A stretch of DNA of 35,958 bases from Actinomycetes bacterium (GCA_021846725.1 JAJZWK010000003.1:1-35958), one strand, 5' to 3'; shown: positions 1 to 9,712, counted from the stretch's first letter. The notes: generated by a model from the sequence alone, not told the origin. Translations and numbers: made by a program.

Positions 1-1382
1 GGTCTCGGTGCATTACTTATATCATCAAATACAGATGCTGCGCATCCGGCAAAGAGTGCCGCCCCACGTATGCCAGGCTCTTCGACATCCAAATAATCGA
101 CAGTAATAGCCGATCCTGCCACTTTCTCCTTGGCTGCTCGTAATGCGAGACTACGTGACCAGCCACCTGATACAGCTATACGATCAATAGGGCCGCCGAT
201 CTCCGATATGGTATTGAGTAGCTCATACATACGATTGGTTACAGTCGAGACAGCAGCACGCCATATGTGAACTGGAGTAGCGTCCCATCCTATCCCGGTA
301 ATTGACGCTAAATTGCTTTCTGCGTTCAGTATCTTCAACTCACCGATATCATCCAATCCATCAAGAGCATCCCTCTCTAATAAACTCATGCGATCACTCC
401 CTATCTCCTCGGTGTCATATCCAATCAACTTCAAAATGCGACCAAGCACAAGCCCAGCACGTTGCGCTCCAAGCAATACGAACCGACCGGGTAACGCATG
501 GCGGCCCACTGTCACGTGACCGGCAAGTGCGACTCCAATAGCATCCCCATCAGGCATCTTACAGGTGGCTCGTATGAGTGCCTCGGCAGTACCACAGGAG
601 TCAAATACCTCATTGTTATCTATTACTCCAGCACCGACGGCTCCACAGGAATGATCGTGTCCCCCAATAGTGAGTATGGCACCATTTAGGCGATTTAACC
701 CGTATTCTGCATATCTGGCTCCATCAAAGTTGCCAATAGCCGTACCAGCAGTCACCAACTCAGGCATTACCCGCAATGAAAGATCTCCCCACTCCAGTGC
801 CTCTTCCCACCACTCCCCCGCAGCTACATCAAGCATGCCCGACCTGGAAGCCAATGACAGTTCGGCGACTTGCCCCCCTCCCAGTCGGTATGCGATCCAC
901 TCAGCTATACCCAGTATCTTCGCTACCGACGAAGGCTGGTCAAGATGACCACACAACCACCTCCACTTTGCCAAAGTACACAATCTACTGGGTGGGAGAC
1001 CGGTTTTCTCGCTGAATAGGCCGCCAAATACATCAGCCATCTCCCTGGCTTCATCCTCCCCGCGTGAATCGTGCCATGCTATAGACCGCATAATGGGATT
1101 ATCCTTACTGTCCAGATACACGACAGTCTCTGCAATACCCGTAATGCCAAGTGCTACAACATCCCCATCGGGTATGCTTGGCAACCTATCGGTAATTTCA
1201 GAGAGTACTCCCAGTACTGTATCGAGAAGCTGGGATGGATCAAGCTCTGCACCAGTTGGAATCTGTATCCACGGAGTAGGAGCGTCAACAAAGAAATGCT
1301 CGATACCGCTAGTATCTATTACACCTGCTTTTATACGTGATGTACCAATATCTATACCGATCAGCCAACCGTTGGAAGTCAT
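1..1382 (-). CDS. FGGY-family carbohydrate kinase, C-terminus cut by the window edge
   Basis: Minus-strand translation from ATG at 1382 is open to the window edge: MTSNGWLIGIDIGTSRIKAGVID...ALGITGIAETVVYLD...IAWHDSRGEDEA...GGHDHSCGAVGAG...VSGGWSRSLALRAAKEKV. FGGY kinase motifs. Not in the ORF track because the stop lies outside the window. Confidence 0.85.
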   Translation of the reverse strand, partial: MTSNGWLIGIDIGTSRIKAGVIDTSGIEHFFVDAPTPWIQIPTGAELDPSQLLDTVLGVLSEITDRLPSIPDGDVVALGITGIAETVVYLDSKDNPIMRSIAWHDSRGEDEAREMADVFGGLFSEKTGLPPSRLCTLAKWRWLCGHLDQPSSVAKILGIAEWIAYRLGGGQVAELSLASRSGMLDVAAGEWWEEALEWGDLSLRVMPELVTAGTAIGNFDGARYAEYGLNRLNGAILTIGGHDHSCGAVGAGVIDNNEVFDSCGTAEALIRATCKMPDGDAIGVALAGHVTVGRHALPGRFVLLGAQRAGLVLGRILKLIGYDTEEIGSDRMSLLERDALDGLDDIGELKILNAESNLASITGIGWDATPVHIWRAAVSTVTNRMYELLNTISEIGGPIDRIAVSGGWSRSLALRAAKEKVAGSAITVDYLDVEEPGIRGAALFAGCAASVFDDISNAPR

Positions 1383-1581
1383 TACCAGATATACTATCGC
1401 TCCAGACAATCTAATATCATGGATCGTAATTCGACCGGTACCGATGAGGCCATTACAGGCTTTTCACCACTACACCAGACGATCTAAGCCTATGGGTCTT
1501 CCTATGGGTCTTCCTGGAGATCCACCCACCAGGAGCACACAGGGAAATCCAATTCCCGCTCTATCTCAAATCCATCGGATG

Positions 1582-1684
1582 GAATCCAATACCTCCAACA
1601 CTGATGACAACTCAGATTTGGCAAATTGGCCAGTTTGCCCTGATCGGTTTAAGAATCCAATACCTCCAACACTGATGACAACTC
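1582..1684. repeat. 32-bp direct repeats (1582-1613 and 1653-1684) flanking a palindrome at 1620-1639
   Basis: gaatccaatacctccaacactgatgacaactc occurs twice; between them ggcaaattggccagtttgcc (9/10 paired). Confidence 0.9.
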
Positions 1685-2713
1685 TGGTGGCAGTGGTACG
1701 CTCCAATCCATTAACTCTCCGCTAGACGGGTGCTCGATAGACAATCTGGAAGCATGCAGGAAGATACGGGCTGAATAGCTGTTATCCCCAAGTCGGGCAC
1801 CCTGCCCATTGGCACCCTGGTTCCCCGTACCCTGCCCATTGGCACCCTGCCCAGCAGTATCCAGACCAAAGCCGGCATTCAGATCGGACGATTCCACAAA
1901 TGGCAACACCGACCAACTAGGACCTCCATAACGAACATCACCAATCACAGGATGACCTACCGATGACATATGAACTCGTATCTGATGAGTCCGTCCAGTT
2001 TCCAGATTTACCTCAAGCAAGCTGAGTGGCACCGGATGTACATACCTCCGTACTACCCGATATCTTGTTACGGCAGGTCTTCCGTTGGACGATATACACA
2101 TATTCAATGGGTTGCGCGACGATCTGCCTATAGGGGCATCTACCATGCCGTTATCCTCCGGGATAAGACCAGCAACCAGGGCAATATACTGCCTTATCAC
2201 CTTTCTGGAAGAGATCTGACCGACAAGTCGCTCGACAGCAAATGGTGTCAACCCTACCACCATAAGACCCGATGTCTCTTTATCAAGGCGGTGCACAATG
2301 CCCGGTCGTGCAGCATCCATAATACCGTTGGCCGTGCCGTCTCTCAAAGTATCAAAACGCGCAAGAAGGCCATCTACCAGTGTACCCTCATGATGTCCGG
2401 CACCATGATGTACCACCAGACCAGCAGGTTTGTTTATTACAACAATATCTCGATCGGAATAGACCAACTCAAATTGCACCGACGGGTCTTCCCTGGCAAC
2501 ATCAGTAACAATACCCGCTGTATCCACCTCGATGACCTGATCATGAGATAAAGGCCTACTACGCCGCAGAACAGGTGTACCGTTTATCTTCACCTTGCCA
2601 TCCTCTATAAGCGTTGCAACGGTAGAACGAGGGAGATTAGAGACAAACGAAATTACTTTATCCAGCCTCTCGCCTTCAAGCGATTTAGGCACATTGAATG
2701 TTATCGGTATCAA
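1649..2713 (-). CDS. rluD: RluA/RluD-family 23S rRNA pseudouridine synthase with N-terminal S4 domain
   Basis: S4-like N-terminus (GERLDKVISF...VKINGTPV), catalytic motif GIVHRLDKETSGLMVVG, RTHQIRVHMSSVGHPVIGD. ATGA overlap with lspA. Confidence 0.9.
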   Translation of the reverse strand: MIPITFNVPKSLEGERLDKVISFVSNLPRSTVATLIEDGKVKINGTPVLRRSRPLSHDQVIEVDTAGIVTDVAREDPSVQFELVYSDRDIVVINKPAGLVVHHGAGHHEGTLVDGLLARFDTLRDGTANGIMDAARPGIVHRLDKETSGLMVVGLTPFAVERLVGQISSRKVIRQYIALVAGLIPEDNGMVDAPIGRSSRNPLNMCISSNGRPAVTRYRVVRRYVHPVPLSLLEVNLETGRTHQIRVHMSSVGHPVIGDVRYGGPSWSVLPFVESSDLNAGFGLDTAGQGANGQGTGNQGANGQGARLGDNSYSARIFLHASRLSIEHPSSGELMDWSVPLPPELSSVLEVLDS

Positions 2714-3201
2714 TGCTTATTCTCGTTTTGCGAATGAACTGACTGGGCTATCCATATAATCACTACCAGTAACACCCCAATATCTATACAAGCATCCGCT
2801 ACGTTGAATGTAGGCCAATATCGTAAATGTATAAAATCCACAACTGCCCCATGGTCACCCCTGAAGACTCGATCAGCAAGATTCCCTAATGCACCTCCAA
2901 TTATCATTCCATAAGCTGCCACCAGCGACATAGATTTAGTCCTTAATACCATCCAACAAAGGACCACTACGAATACGAGCGCCACTATAGCAATTACGAG
3001 GGAATTACCTCTAGCGATACCAAAAGAGAACCCAGTATTCATTCCAAGCGAAAAACTCAAAGGTCCTATCACATGAATAGACCCCTTCGACAACCTGGAT
3101 AAAGCCCATGACGTACTCAGTTGGTCTGCCAGAATAACCAGTAACGCTACCGTACCTGCCAGTAACATCTTCTTCGTACGAGGAGATAAAGTAAGCATCA
3201 A
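2710..3201 (-). CDS. lspA: Signal peptidase II (lipoprotein signal peptidase)
   Basis: GGALGNLADRV and VVDFIHLRYWPTFNVADACID motifs with both catalytic Asp; several hydrophobic segments. Confidence 0.92.
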   Translation of the reverse strand: MMLTLSPRTKKMLLAGTVALLVILADQLSTSWALSRLSKGSIHVIGPLSFSLGMNTGFSFGIARGNSLVIAIVALVFVVVLCWMVLRTKSMSLVAAYGMIIGGALGNLADRVFRGDHGAVVDFIHLRYWPTFNVADACIDIGVLLVVIIWIAQSVHSQNENKH

Positions 3202-3204
3202 GGA

Positions 3205-6200
3205 TTACAGCCGCTTAATGGTAATCACGATATTGCCACCATCGGGAAGGGTCGCCGACTCGGTGTAGCCGTTTACGCCAGAAGGTGCTCCAGTCGGGCT
3301 GGGGCTCCTTTCAGCCTGCCATATCGTGTATATATCATTACCACTATCCGTAACAACGGTAAGGCGTAATGCCTGAGTCTGTTCACTGATATATTGGGCA
3401 TTTTCTTCTACAGCTTTCAACGCAGTGTCGTTCAATCCAAGCTGTAGATCAATTCTGTCAGTAATCTCCAGACCTGCTGATCTCCTTGCTTGCTGAATAA
3501 GCCGAACAATGTCACGTGCAGTACCCTCCCTGAAAAGATCCTCAGTAATGTCTGTATCAAGAATAACTATACCCTCCCTATTCGGCAGCGCTCGACCGTT
3601 CTCTTCGTCAAGAGGCACCAAATCGAGGGAATACTCACCTTCTTCCAGTTTTATACCATCCACATACACTGATCCGTCAGCACTCAACTGCCAGTTGCCG
3701 TCCTTACCTGCTTTTATGACCCGTTGAGTCTGACTCCCAAGCCTGGGGCCTAGAACTGACGGCACCGTAGTCAAGCGAGAATTGGCCAATGAGCTATAAT
3801 CATCAGTGAGGACAACCTGCTTCACGTTTAGCTCATCTGCTATTATCTCAGTATAAGGCTCAATATCCGATACGTTCTTGGCAGCCACCGTCAAACTGGC
3901 CAATGGCAGTCTGGCTCTTATCCCCTTTGATTTGCGTATTCCGTGAGCCGTCGAGCAGATATCCCGTACCCTATCCATTGCCTCGTTCAGTTGAGGATCG
4001 TATGGTAACTCATCACTACTAGGCCAGCGAGATAGGTGGACGCTGGTCTCTCCCGTCAAATCCATATAAATACGCTCTGACAGCAATGGCACCAAAGGCG
4101 CTGTCAACCTGGCAAGCACAGTAAGAACCGTATGAAGAGTATTGTAAGCCTCGGATTTATCCCGTTCCACCTCCATAGAGCCATCTCGCGCCATCCAAAA
4201 TCGGTCACGGTTTCTACGTATATACCAATTATCCAGCACCTCTACGAATGAAGCAACTGCCTGATATGCAGAGGATAAGTCATACTCTTCCATATATGTA
4301 GTAATATCCATGACCAGTTTCGAAGCCTTGGACAGTATGTATCTGTCCAGGATAGTAGAGCTGCTTGTATCTATGACACCTTTCATACGATCTGCATTCG
4401 CATAGAGGGAGAGAAAATACCATGCATTCCAGATAGGATTGAGCGCAAGTCTAACAGTATCTTTGATGGCCTCCTTCTGAACAATGAGATCCTGCCCCTT
4501 GAGCACGGGAGAGGAGAGTAGAAACCACCGCATTGCATCTGCGCCATATTCGTTGAATATCTCTTCCGGCTCCGGATAATTAGAGAGGCGCTTGGACATC
4601 TTACGCCCATCGCTACCCAAGATGACTCCGTGAGCAATGCAATTCTTGAAAGCTGGTTTATCGAAGAGCGCAACTGCCAGGACGTGCAGTGTATAGAACC
4701 ATCCCCTCGTCTGGGCTACATATTCGACCACAAAATCAGAAGGAAAATGGCTTTCGAACCATTCTGCATTCTCGAAGGGATAGTGAAACTGAGCAAATGG
4801 CATGGAGCCTGATTCAAACCAACAATCCAATACATCAGGTATTCTCCGCATTGTCGATTTACCGGTTGGATCATCGGGATTGGGTCTGGTAAGTGAATCA
4901 ATCTCTGGTAAATGCAGATCACTGAGATGCACGGAAAAATCAGCCTCCAGTTCTTCTATGCTCCCGTACACGTCTACACGAGGATAATTTGGGTCGTCGC
5001 TCTTCCACACGGGTATCGGGGAGCCCCAGAAGCGATTTCTGCTGATCGACCAATCTCTTGCTCCTTCCAACCATTTACCAAACGCACCATGCTGTATGTG
5101 CGAAGGTACCCAATGTATGGCCTCATTCTGTGCCAGCAGCCTATCTTTGATGGCAGTCACCTTAACAAACCACGAACTGACCGCCTTGTACACAAGTGGC
5201 GTATCTGTACGCCAGCAATGAGGATAGCTGTGTTCGTAGGATTCTCGCCGCACTAATGCTCCCAATCTCGATAGATCGTCGATGATGCGTTCGTTGGCAT
5301 CGAATACCTGAAGTCCCTCATAACTGCTCACTTCTGAGGTAAACCTACCTCTCTCATCCATAGGACAGACGACCTGAATGCCCGCTTTGGTGCAGACCTC
5401 GTAGTCGTCTTCACCAAAGCCAGGTGCCAAATGAACTACGCCAGTTCCCTCGTCTGTGGCTACGAAATCAGCGGTAAGAATCTTGAACGAATTGGGAGAG
5501 TCGCTGAAGAAATCAAATAAGGGCTTATAAGAACGCCCAGCGATCTCAGAACCCTTGACTATAAATACAGGCTCCCTGCCACCTATGAGATCTTCGTATT
5601 CCTCAGCACGCAAGGATGCAATCAACGTCGGTACAGAATTGCTTCCGTCAAGCATATAAGCCGCATAATCTATATCTGCCCCAACCGCTAAAGCTAGATT
5701 GGAAGGGAGCGTCCATGGCGTAGTTGTCCAGACCAAGAGCTTGAACTCTCCGTCTACTAAATTATTCACACGATGTGAGTCAGGAGCACCCATGGTAGAA
5801 CCGTCGATGGATCCCTTGGACTCCTTGGGTTCCTTGGCATAGACGGTAAAGGAAACTGTTACAGCAGGGTCAATCCTATTACGATAAGAATCATCCTGGC
5901 GAGTTTCAAAGTTGGACAGCGGTGTCTCACATTCCCAGCAATACGGAAGTACGCGTTCGCTCTCATATACAAGTCCCAATTCGTACAACCTCTTGAATGC
6001 CCACATAACACTCTCCATGTAGGAAGTATCCATAGTCCTGTATGCATTCTCAAAATCCACCCATCGTGCCTGTCTGTGGACATAACGCTCCCAGGCATCC
6101 GTCGTATTCTGCACCAGCGAACGGCAATGAGCATTGAAACGATCGACACCATATTCATTGATGGCAACCCTACCGGATACACCAAGGTCTTTCTCTGCAG

Positions 6201-6618
6201 CCATTTCAGCCGGTAACCCATGGCAGTCCCAACCAAAGCGTCTCTCCACTAATTTACCTCGCATTGTCCAGAAACGCGGTATTGTGTCCTTTACAAAACC
6301 AGTCAACAGATGTCCATAGTGGGGAAGACCATTTGCAAATGGCGGTCCATCATAAAAAATGAACTCCTCTCTACGGCTAGGGCTTGAATCTCGAGAATCA
6401 ATCTGATCGCCAGAGCCACCCATACCGCCAGAGCCACCTTGAGCATCAGAGGAACCGCTGCCACTAAGGGCACTGTCAGAGCTGCTAGCACTGCTACCAA
6501 GGGAACGGTCGAATATTCTGTTTGCAGTCCAATATTCCAGGACATCTTCCTCGATATTGGGGTAATCGGGTTGCTGCTCTACATGTGGATAAGCGCTATA
6601 TTGTGTATTTATTGACAT
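3205..6618 (-). CDS. ileS: Isoleucyl-tRNA synthetase, eukaryote-like type 2 form
   Basis: FYDGPPFANGLPHYGHLLTG (HIGH-type motif), GWDCHGLPAE, KMSKRLSNYPEPEEI, no C-terminal Cys zinc-finger pattern. Confidence 0.95.
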   Translation of the reverse strand: MSINTQYSAYPHVEQQPDYPNIEEDVLEYWTANRIFDRSLGSSASSSDSALSGSGSSDAQGGSGGMGGSGDQIDSRDSSPSRREEFIFYDGPPFANGLPHYGHLLTGFVKDTIPRFWTMRGKLVERRFGWDCHGLPAEMAAEKDLGVSGRVAINEYGVDRFNAHCRSLVQNTTDAWERYVHRQARWVDFENAYRTMDTSYMESVMWAFKRLYELGLVYESERVLPYCWECETPLSNFETRQDDSYRNRIDPAVTVSFTVYAKEPKESKGSIDGSTMGAPDSHRVNNLVDGEFKLLVWTTTPWTLPSNLALAVGADIDYAAYMLDGSNSVPTLIASLRAEEYEDLIGGREPVFIVKGSEIAGRSYKPLFDFFSDSPNSFKILTADFVATDEGTGVVHLAPGFGEDDYEVCTKAGIQVVCPMDERGRFTSEVSSYEGLQVFDANERIIDDLSRLGALVRRESYEHSYPHCWRTDTPLVYKAVSSWFVKVTAIKDRLLAQNEAIHWVPSHIQHGAFGKWLEGARDWSISRNRFWGSPIPVWKSDDPNYPRVDVYGSIEELEADFSVHLSDLHLPEIDSLTRPNPDDPTGKSTMRRIPDVLDCWFESGSMPFAQFHYPFENAEWFESHFPSDFVVEYVAQTRGWFYTLHVLAVALFDKPAFKNCIAHGVILGSDGRKMSKRLSNYPEPEEIFNEYGADAMRWFLLSSPVLKGQDLIVQKEAIKDTVRLALNPIWNAWYFLSLYANADRMKGVIDTSSSTILDRYILSKASKLVMDITTYMEEYDLSSAYQAVASFVEVLDNWYIRRNRDRFWMARDGSMEVERDKSEAYNTLHTVLTVLARLTAPLVPLLSERIYMDLTGETSVHLSRWPSSDELPYDPQLNEAMDRVRDICSTAHGIRKSKGIRARLPLASLTVAAKNVSDIEPYTEIIADELNVKQVVLTDDYSSLANSRLTTVPSVLGPRLGSQTQRVIKAGKDGNWQLSADGSVYVDGIKLEEGEYSLDLVPLDEENGRALPNREGIVILDTDITEDLFREGTARDIVRLIQQARRSAGLEITDRIDLQLGLNDTALKAVEENAQYISEQTQALRLTVVTDSGNDIYTIWQAERSPSPTGAPSGVNGYTESATLPDGGNIVITIKRL

Positions 6619-6740
6619 ATCAATGCTTTAATTATCTTACTTTCCCTATTGGACGATTCTTAATGTACTAAAATATATAGTGTAGTGTATTCTGTTTTCA
6701 TTACGGATCTCAACATGGTATCGTATTTCAACGGTATTAT

Positions 6741-6760
6741 ATTCTAAAATATTATAGAAT
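6741..6760. promoter_or_regulatory. 20-bp near-perfect palindrome between ileS and the DksA-like gene
   Basis: ATTCTAAAATATTATAGAAT; 9 of 10 half-site positions are complementary. Confidence 0.35.
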
Positions 6761-6883
6761 GGCTGGTAGCGCTCTGTCTCATAAATAACGTGCCGTTACC
6801 TATCATTTAGGAGTAAAGGACAGGAACTGGTAAGATTCCGAGAGAAAAAATATACTATAGCCAGATAAGATATCGCTAGCGTA

Positions 6884-6940
6884 GTGTCTCGTAAATGGTG
6901 TAACATTATCCAGCTGGCCGAGGACATTATCTAGTGAGAC
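6884..6940. repeat. Intergenic repeat family, copy A
   Basis: gtaaatggtgtaacattatccagctggccgaggacattatct; similar to copies at 26681-26735 and 28052-28105. Minus-strand translation contains LDNVLGQLDNVTPFT. Confidence 0.55.
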
Positions 6941-7094
6941 CAAGAACGAAAGCATAGTCGGTACTGCATTGAAAATGAAGATACCACCAAAAACATCATC
7001 TGGTCGACAGTAATATACGGTCATTTGCTGAACGGACCACTATAATAATATAATTCGAGTTTCGTGTAAGATAGCTGAGCGAGAGGAGCAATTT

Positions 7095-8279
7095 ATGGCC
7101 ACGGCCAATACCAGTTCAAGAAAGAACAGTACAGGGTTGACAAAAACGGATACCGGCGGGAGAACCTCTGGGAAAAGTCCTAAATCAGCTAGAGCAAAGG
7201 CGATTACGGAAAAAAGAGCAAAGACGACAGACCGGGCAGTCTCCGATACTGGAACCAAGACAAGAGGTAGACCTGAAAAGAATACACAATCCGAAGAAAA
7301 GACAAAGACTGTAACTACTAGAACCACCCGTAGTACCACAGCCACAAGGACTCGTGCTTCCAGTAGTACCAAGGCTTCCAGTAGTACCAAGGCTTCCGCC
7401 AATACAATAAGTACCGCTGGCGGTACAAAAATATCTTCAAGGAGCCGTACTGCTGCCGATATTGTAGCTAAAAAAGCCAGTTCCACTACAACAAGCACTA
7501 AAGCACCCCCCAAAAGTCGTACCACAATGAGCTCAAAGGTAGGCAATCCATCACCTGCTTCCAGCTCCCCTGCCAGGCAACGTAACGTAGGTAACTCTAG
7601 GGCAGGCAGCACCGGCACTGACACAAAAGCATCACCAAGGCATTCATCAGACAACGAATCTGCACCAGCACGATCAAGAGGAGCCAGCAGACCGCCAAAG
7701 GAAGTAGGATCACGCTCTACTGGAAGTTCCAAGGCATCCTCAAAGACTCGTGCTACCAACAAAGATACAACTGCAAAGACCCATACAACAGGTACCATAG
7801 CAGCCGCGGCAAGCAGTACAACCCGCAGCCACCGACTAACGCCTGCCAGAATTCCAGGTGAACCCAAACGCTCCTCCACACAACCGCGACCAGAAATAGA
7901 ATCATACGCAAGCGACTCAAAATTCCTTAACGAGATGAGGGAAGCACTTCAAAAAGAACGCACGATCTACGAAGAGCAAATTGAACAACTAAAATCTGAG
8001 GCTGAATCGCTTGCGCTGGAACGTGAGCCCGGTGACGTACAATTTGATGAAGAATCAGGCGAGGGAGGAACCGCGTCCCTCGAGAGGGAATTGGATCTCA
8101 CCCTATCTGCTCAAGCAAGTGAAGCAATTAAACTAATTGATGATGCCCTAGCGGGGATAGAAGATGGGACCTATGGCATATGTGACTCTTGCCACAGACC
8201 TATACCTAAAGCTCGACTCAGAGCACTCCCTTATGCCAGGCTATGCATTGAGTGCAAAAGTGGTGGATTACACAGATAA
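7095..8279 (+). CDS. DksA/TraR-type C4 zinc-finger protein with a long basic disordered N-terminal extension
   Basis: C-terminus ASEAIKLIDDALAGIEDGTYGICDSCHRPIPKARLRALPYARLCIECKSGG is DksA/TraR-like. About 240 N-terminal residues are Ser/Thr/Lys/Arg/Ala-rich. RBS-like GAGAGGAG upstream of ATG. Confidence 0.88.
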   Translation: MATANTSSRKNSTGLTKTDTGGRTSGKSPKSARAKAITEKRAKTTDRAVSDTGTKTRGRPEKNTQSEEKTKTVTTRTTRSTTATRTRASSSTKASSSTKASANTISTAGGTKISSRSRTAADIVAKKASSTTTSTKAPPKSRTTMSSKVGNPSPASSSPARQRNVGNSRAGSTGTDTKASPRHSSDNESAPARSRGASRPPKEVGSRSTGSSKASSKTRATNKDTTAKTHTTGTIAAAASSTTRSHRLTPARIPGEPKRSSTQPRPEIESYASDSKFLNEMREALQKERTIYEEQIEQLKSEAESLALEREPGDVQFDEESGEGGTASLERELDLTLSAQASEAIKLIDDALAGIEDGTYGICDSCHRPIPKARLRALPYARLCIECKSGGLHR

Positions 8280-8332
8280 CCGTTAGAGGCATCGCTGCAG
8301 AAAGACAAACTATAGTGTCTTAGCGAGATCTA

Positions 8333-9298
8333 CTAAGAGAAGAGATTGAGCGGATCATCAAGATCAGATGAAGCTGACACATTTCCATTACTATGTGAAA
8401 AAGCTCCATAATTGTGGCCATTCGAGATATTGTTCCCGCCATAACCACGCTGCCCATCTTTAGCATTACTACCTGTATCGGTAACAGAATTACCTTTATC
8501 AGGTGAGCCACCATTATCAGACTGACCATCTATACCCGATGATGATACAACCTGAGTTGTATCATACTCAGTTTCTCCGCCCTGGCTCACTTTTGCCTCT
8601 TCCACTTTGCCACCTGAACTCAACATGGCGGCTGCTGGATTGAACTTCTCGTCCACCCACGCAATCATCTCTGTCAACACACCACGTAATCTTCCACGCT
8701 CGCCGTCCAGGTACCTAGCCACCATTTCCACCTCACTGGCCAACCTGGCGCGCACCTGCTCCAAACGTGCCACCTCTGACTTCATGCGTCCCTCTGTTTC
8801 AGCAATGATCTTCTTGGCTTCAGACTCTGCATTTGTCAACATCTCGCGCGCACGCTGTTCCGCAGAGGTAACAGTATTGTGTGCTTGCTGTTCGGCTGCT
8901 GCCACCGTACTACGGGCCTGCTCCTGTGCCTCCGCATGGGCCTGATCTACAAATTTTTGAGCCATAAGTAACGTTCGCTGTAGAGACTCCAGTACCTCTC
9001 CATTGGCTACATCTGCTGCTGCTGCCACATTGGCAGATGCCTGCTGCACCTGGCTAACAGTATGACTCTCAAGCTGCGCCGCACGGGCATTTGCTTGATT
9101 CAACTGGTCGGATAGCTGCCTTATCTGCTCGAATGCAGTCTCAACCTCAACAGCTACCTGCTCAAGGTACTCATCTACATCATCAATATTATATCCACGT
9201 AACGCCTGGCGAAACTCTACCGTCCTGATACTCTTTAACTTGCTATAGGGATCAACTGGTGCTTCGCTGGATACTACATCTTCACTTTCAGTACTCAT
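8333..9298 (-). CDS. divIVA: DivIVA/Wag31-like polar growth protein
   Basis: DPYSKLKSIRTVEFRQALRGYNIDDVDEYLEQVAVEVE followed by a long Ala/Glu/Gln coiled coil. ATG at 9298 chosen; an in-frame GTG lies at 9325. Confidence 0.87.
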   Translation of the reverse strand: MSTESEDVVSSEAPVDPYSKLKSIRTVEFRQALRGYNIDDVDEYLEQVAVEVETAFEQIRQLSDQLNQANARAAQLESHTVSQVQQASANVAAAADVANGEVLESLQRTLLMAQKFVDQAHAEAQEQARSTVAAAEQQAHNTVTSAEQRAREMLTNAESEAKKIIAETEGRMKSEVARLEQVRARLASEVEMVARYLDGERGRLRGVLTEMIAWVDEKFNPAAAMLSSGGKVEEAKVSQGGETEYDTTQVVSSSGIDGQSDNGGSPDKGNSVTDTGSNAKDGQRGYGGNNISNGHNYGAFSHSNGNVSASSDLDDPLNLFS

Positions 9299-9391
9299 GA
9301 ATAATATTTTAGACAAACTATTCACCTAAATGGTGGATACTGAGTACATTTACAACAAAATATCCCACGTTTCCTTTTTACACTTTTTACG

Positions 9392-9425
9392 CTGTATCAT
9401 CCAGCAGATAACTGTATCATCCAGC
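9392..9425. promoter_or_regulatory. Two identical 14-bp direct repeats upstream of divIVA
   Basis: CTGTATCATCCAGC at 9392-9405 and 9412-9425, exactly 20 bp start to start. Confidence 0.45.
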
Positions 9426-9442
9426 TAATACAGTAAAGCCAA

Positions 9443-9712
9443 TTAGAGCGCTTGTATAATTGGAATTACCACTATCTGCAAAACCAGCAATACTACTATA
9501 AAGGATAGATCTATACCCATACCACCTGCAGACAGAGGAGGTATCACCTTTCTAACGGGACTGAGCACGGGCTCGGTAATGGATTCAAGTGCTCTGGATA
9601 TACCATGTACCGGAGAGCCCGGGCTAACTGGGAACCAAGACAGTACGGCTCGTAAAACAAGCATGACTATATACAGCTCAATGATGACAACAAGAATCTC
9701 TTTAATACCCAT
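9443..9712 (-). CDS. yggT: YggT-family membrane protein
   Basis: 89 aa, YIVMLVLRAVLSWFPVSPGSPVHGISRALESITEPVLSPVRKVIPP; position between sepF and divIVA. Confidence 0.88.
   Translation of the reverse strand: MGIKEILVVIIELYIVMLVLRAVLSWFPVSPGSPVHGISRALESITEPVLSPVRKVIPPLSAGGMGIDLSFIVVLLVLQIVVIPIIQAL

Noticed and set aside
1093-1725. 210-aa plus-strand ORF across the kinase start and rluD-like 3' end
   Set aside because: It is the antisense frame of the FGGY kinase and spans two genes; no conserved motifs.
7040-7879. 279-aa minus-strand ORF opposite the DksA-like gene
   Set aside because: Val/Leu-rich composition is what antisense reading of the Ser/Thr/Lys repeats would give; the plus-strand frame has an RBS and a conserved domain.
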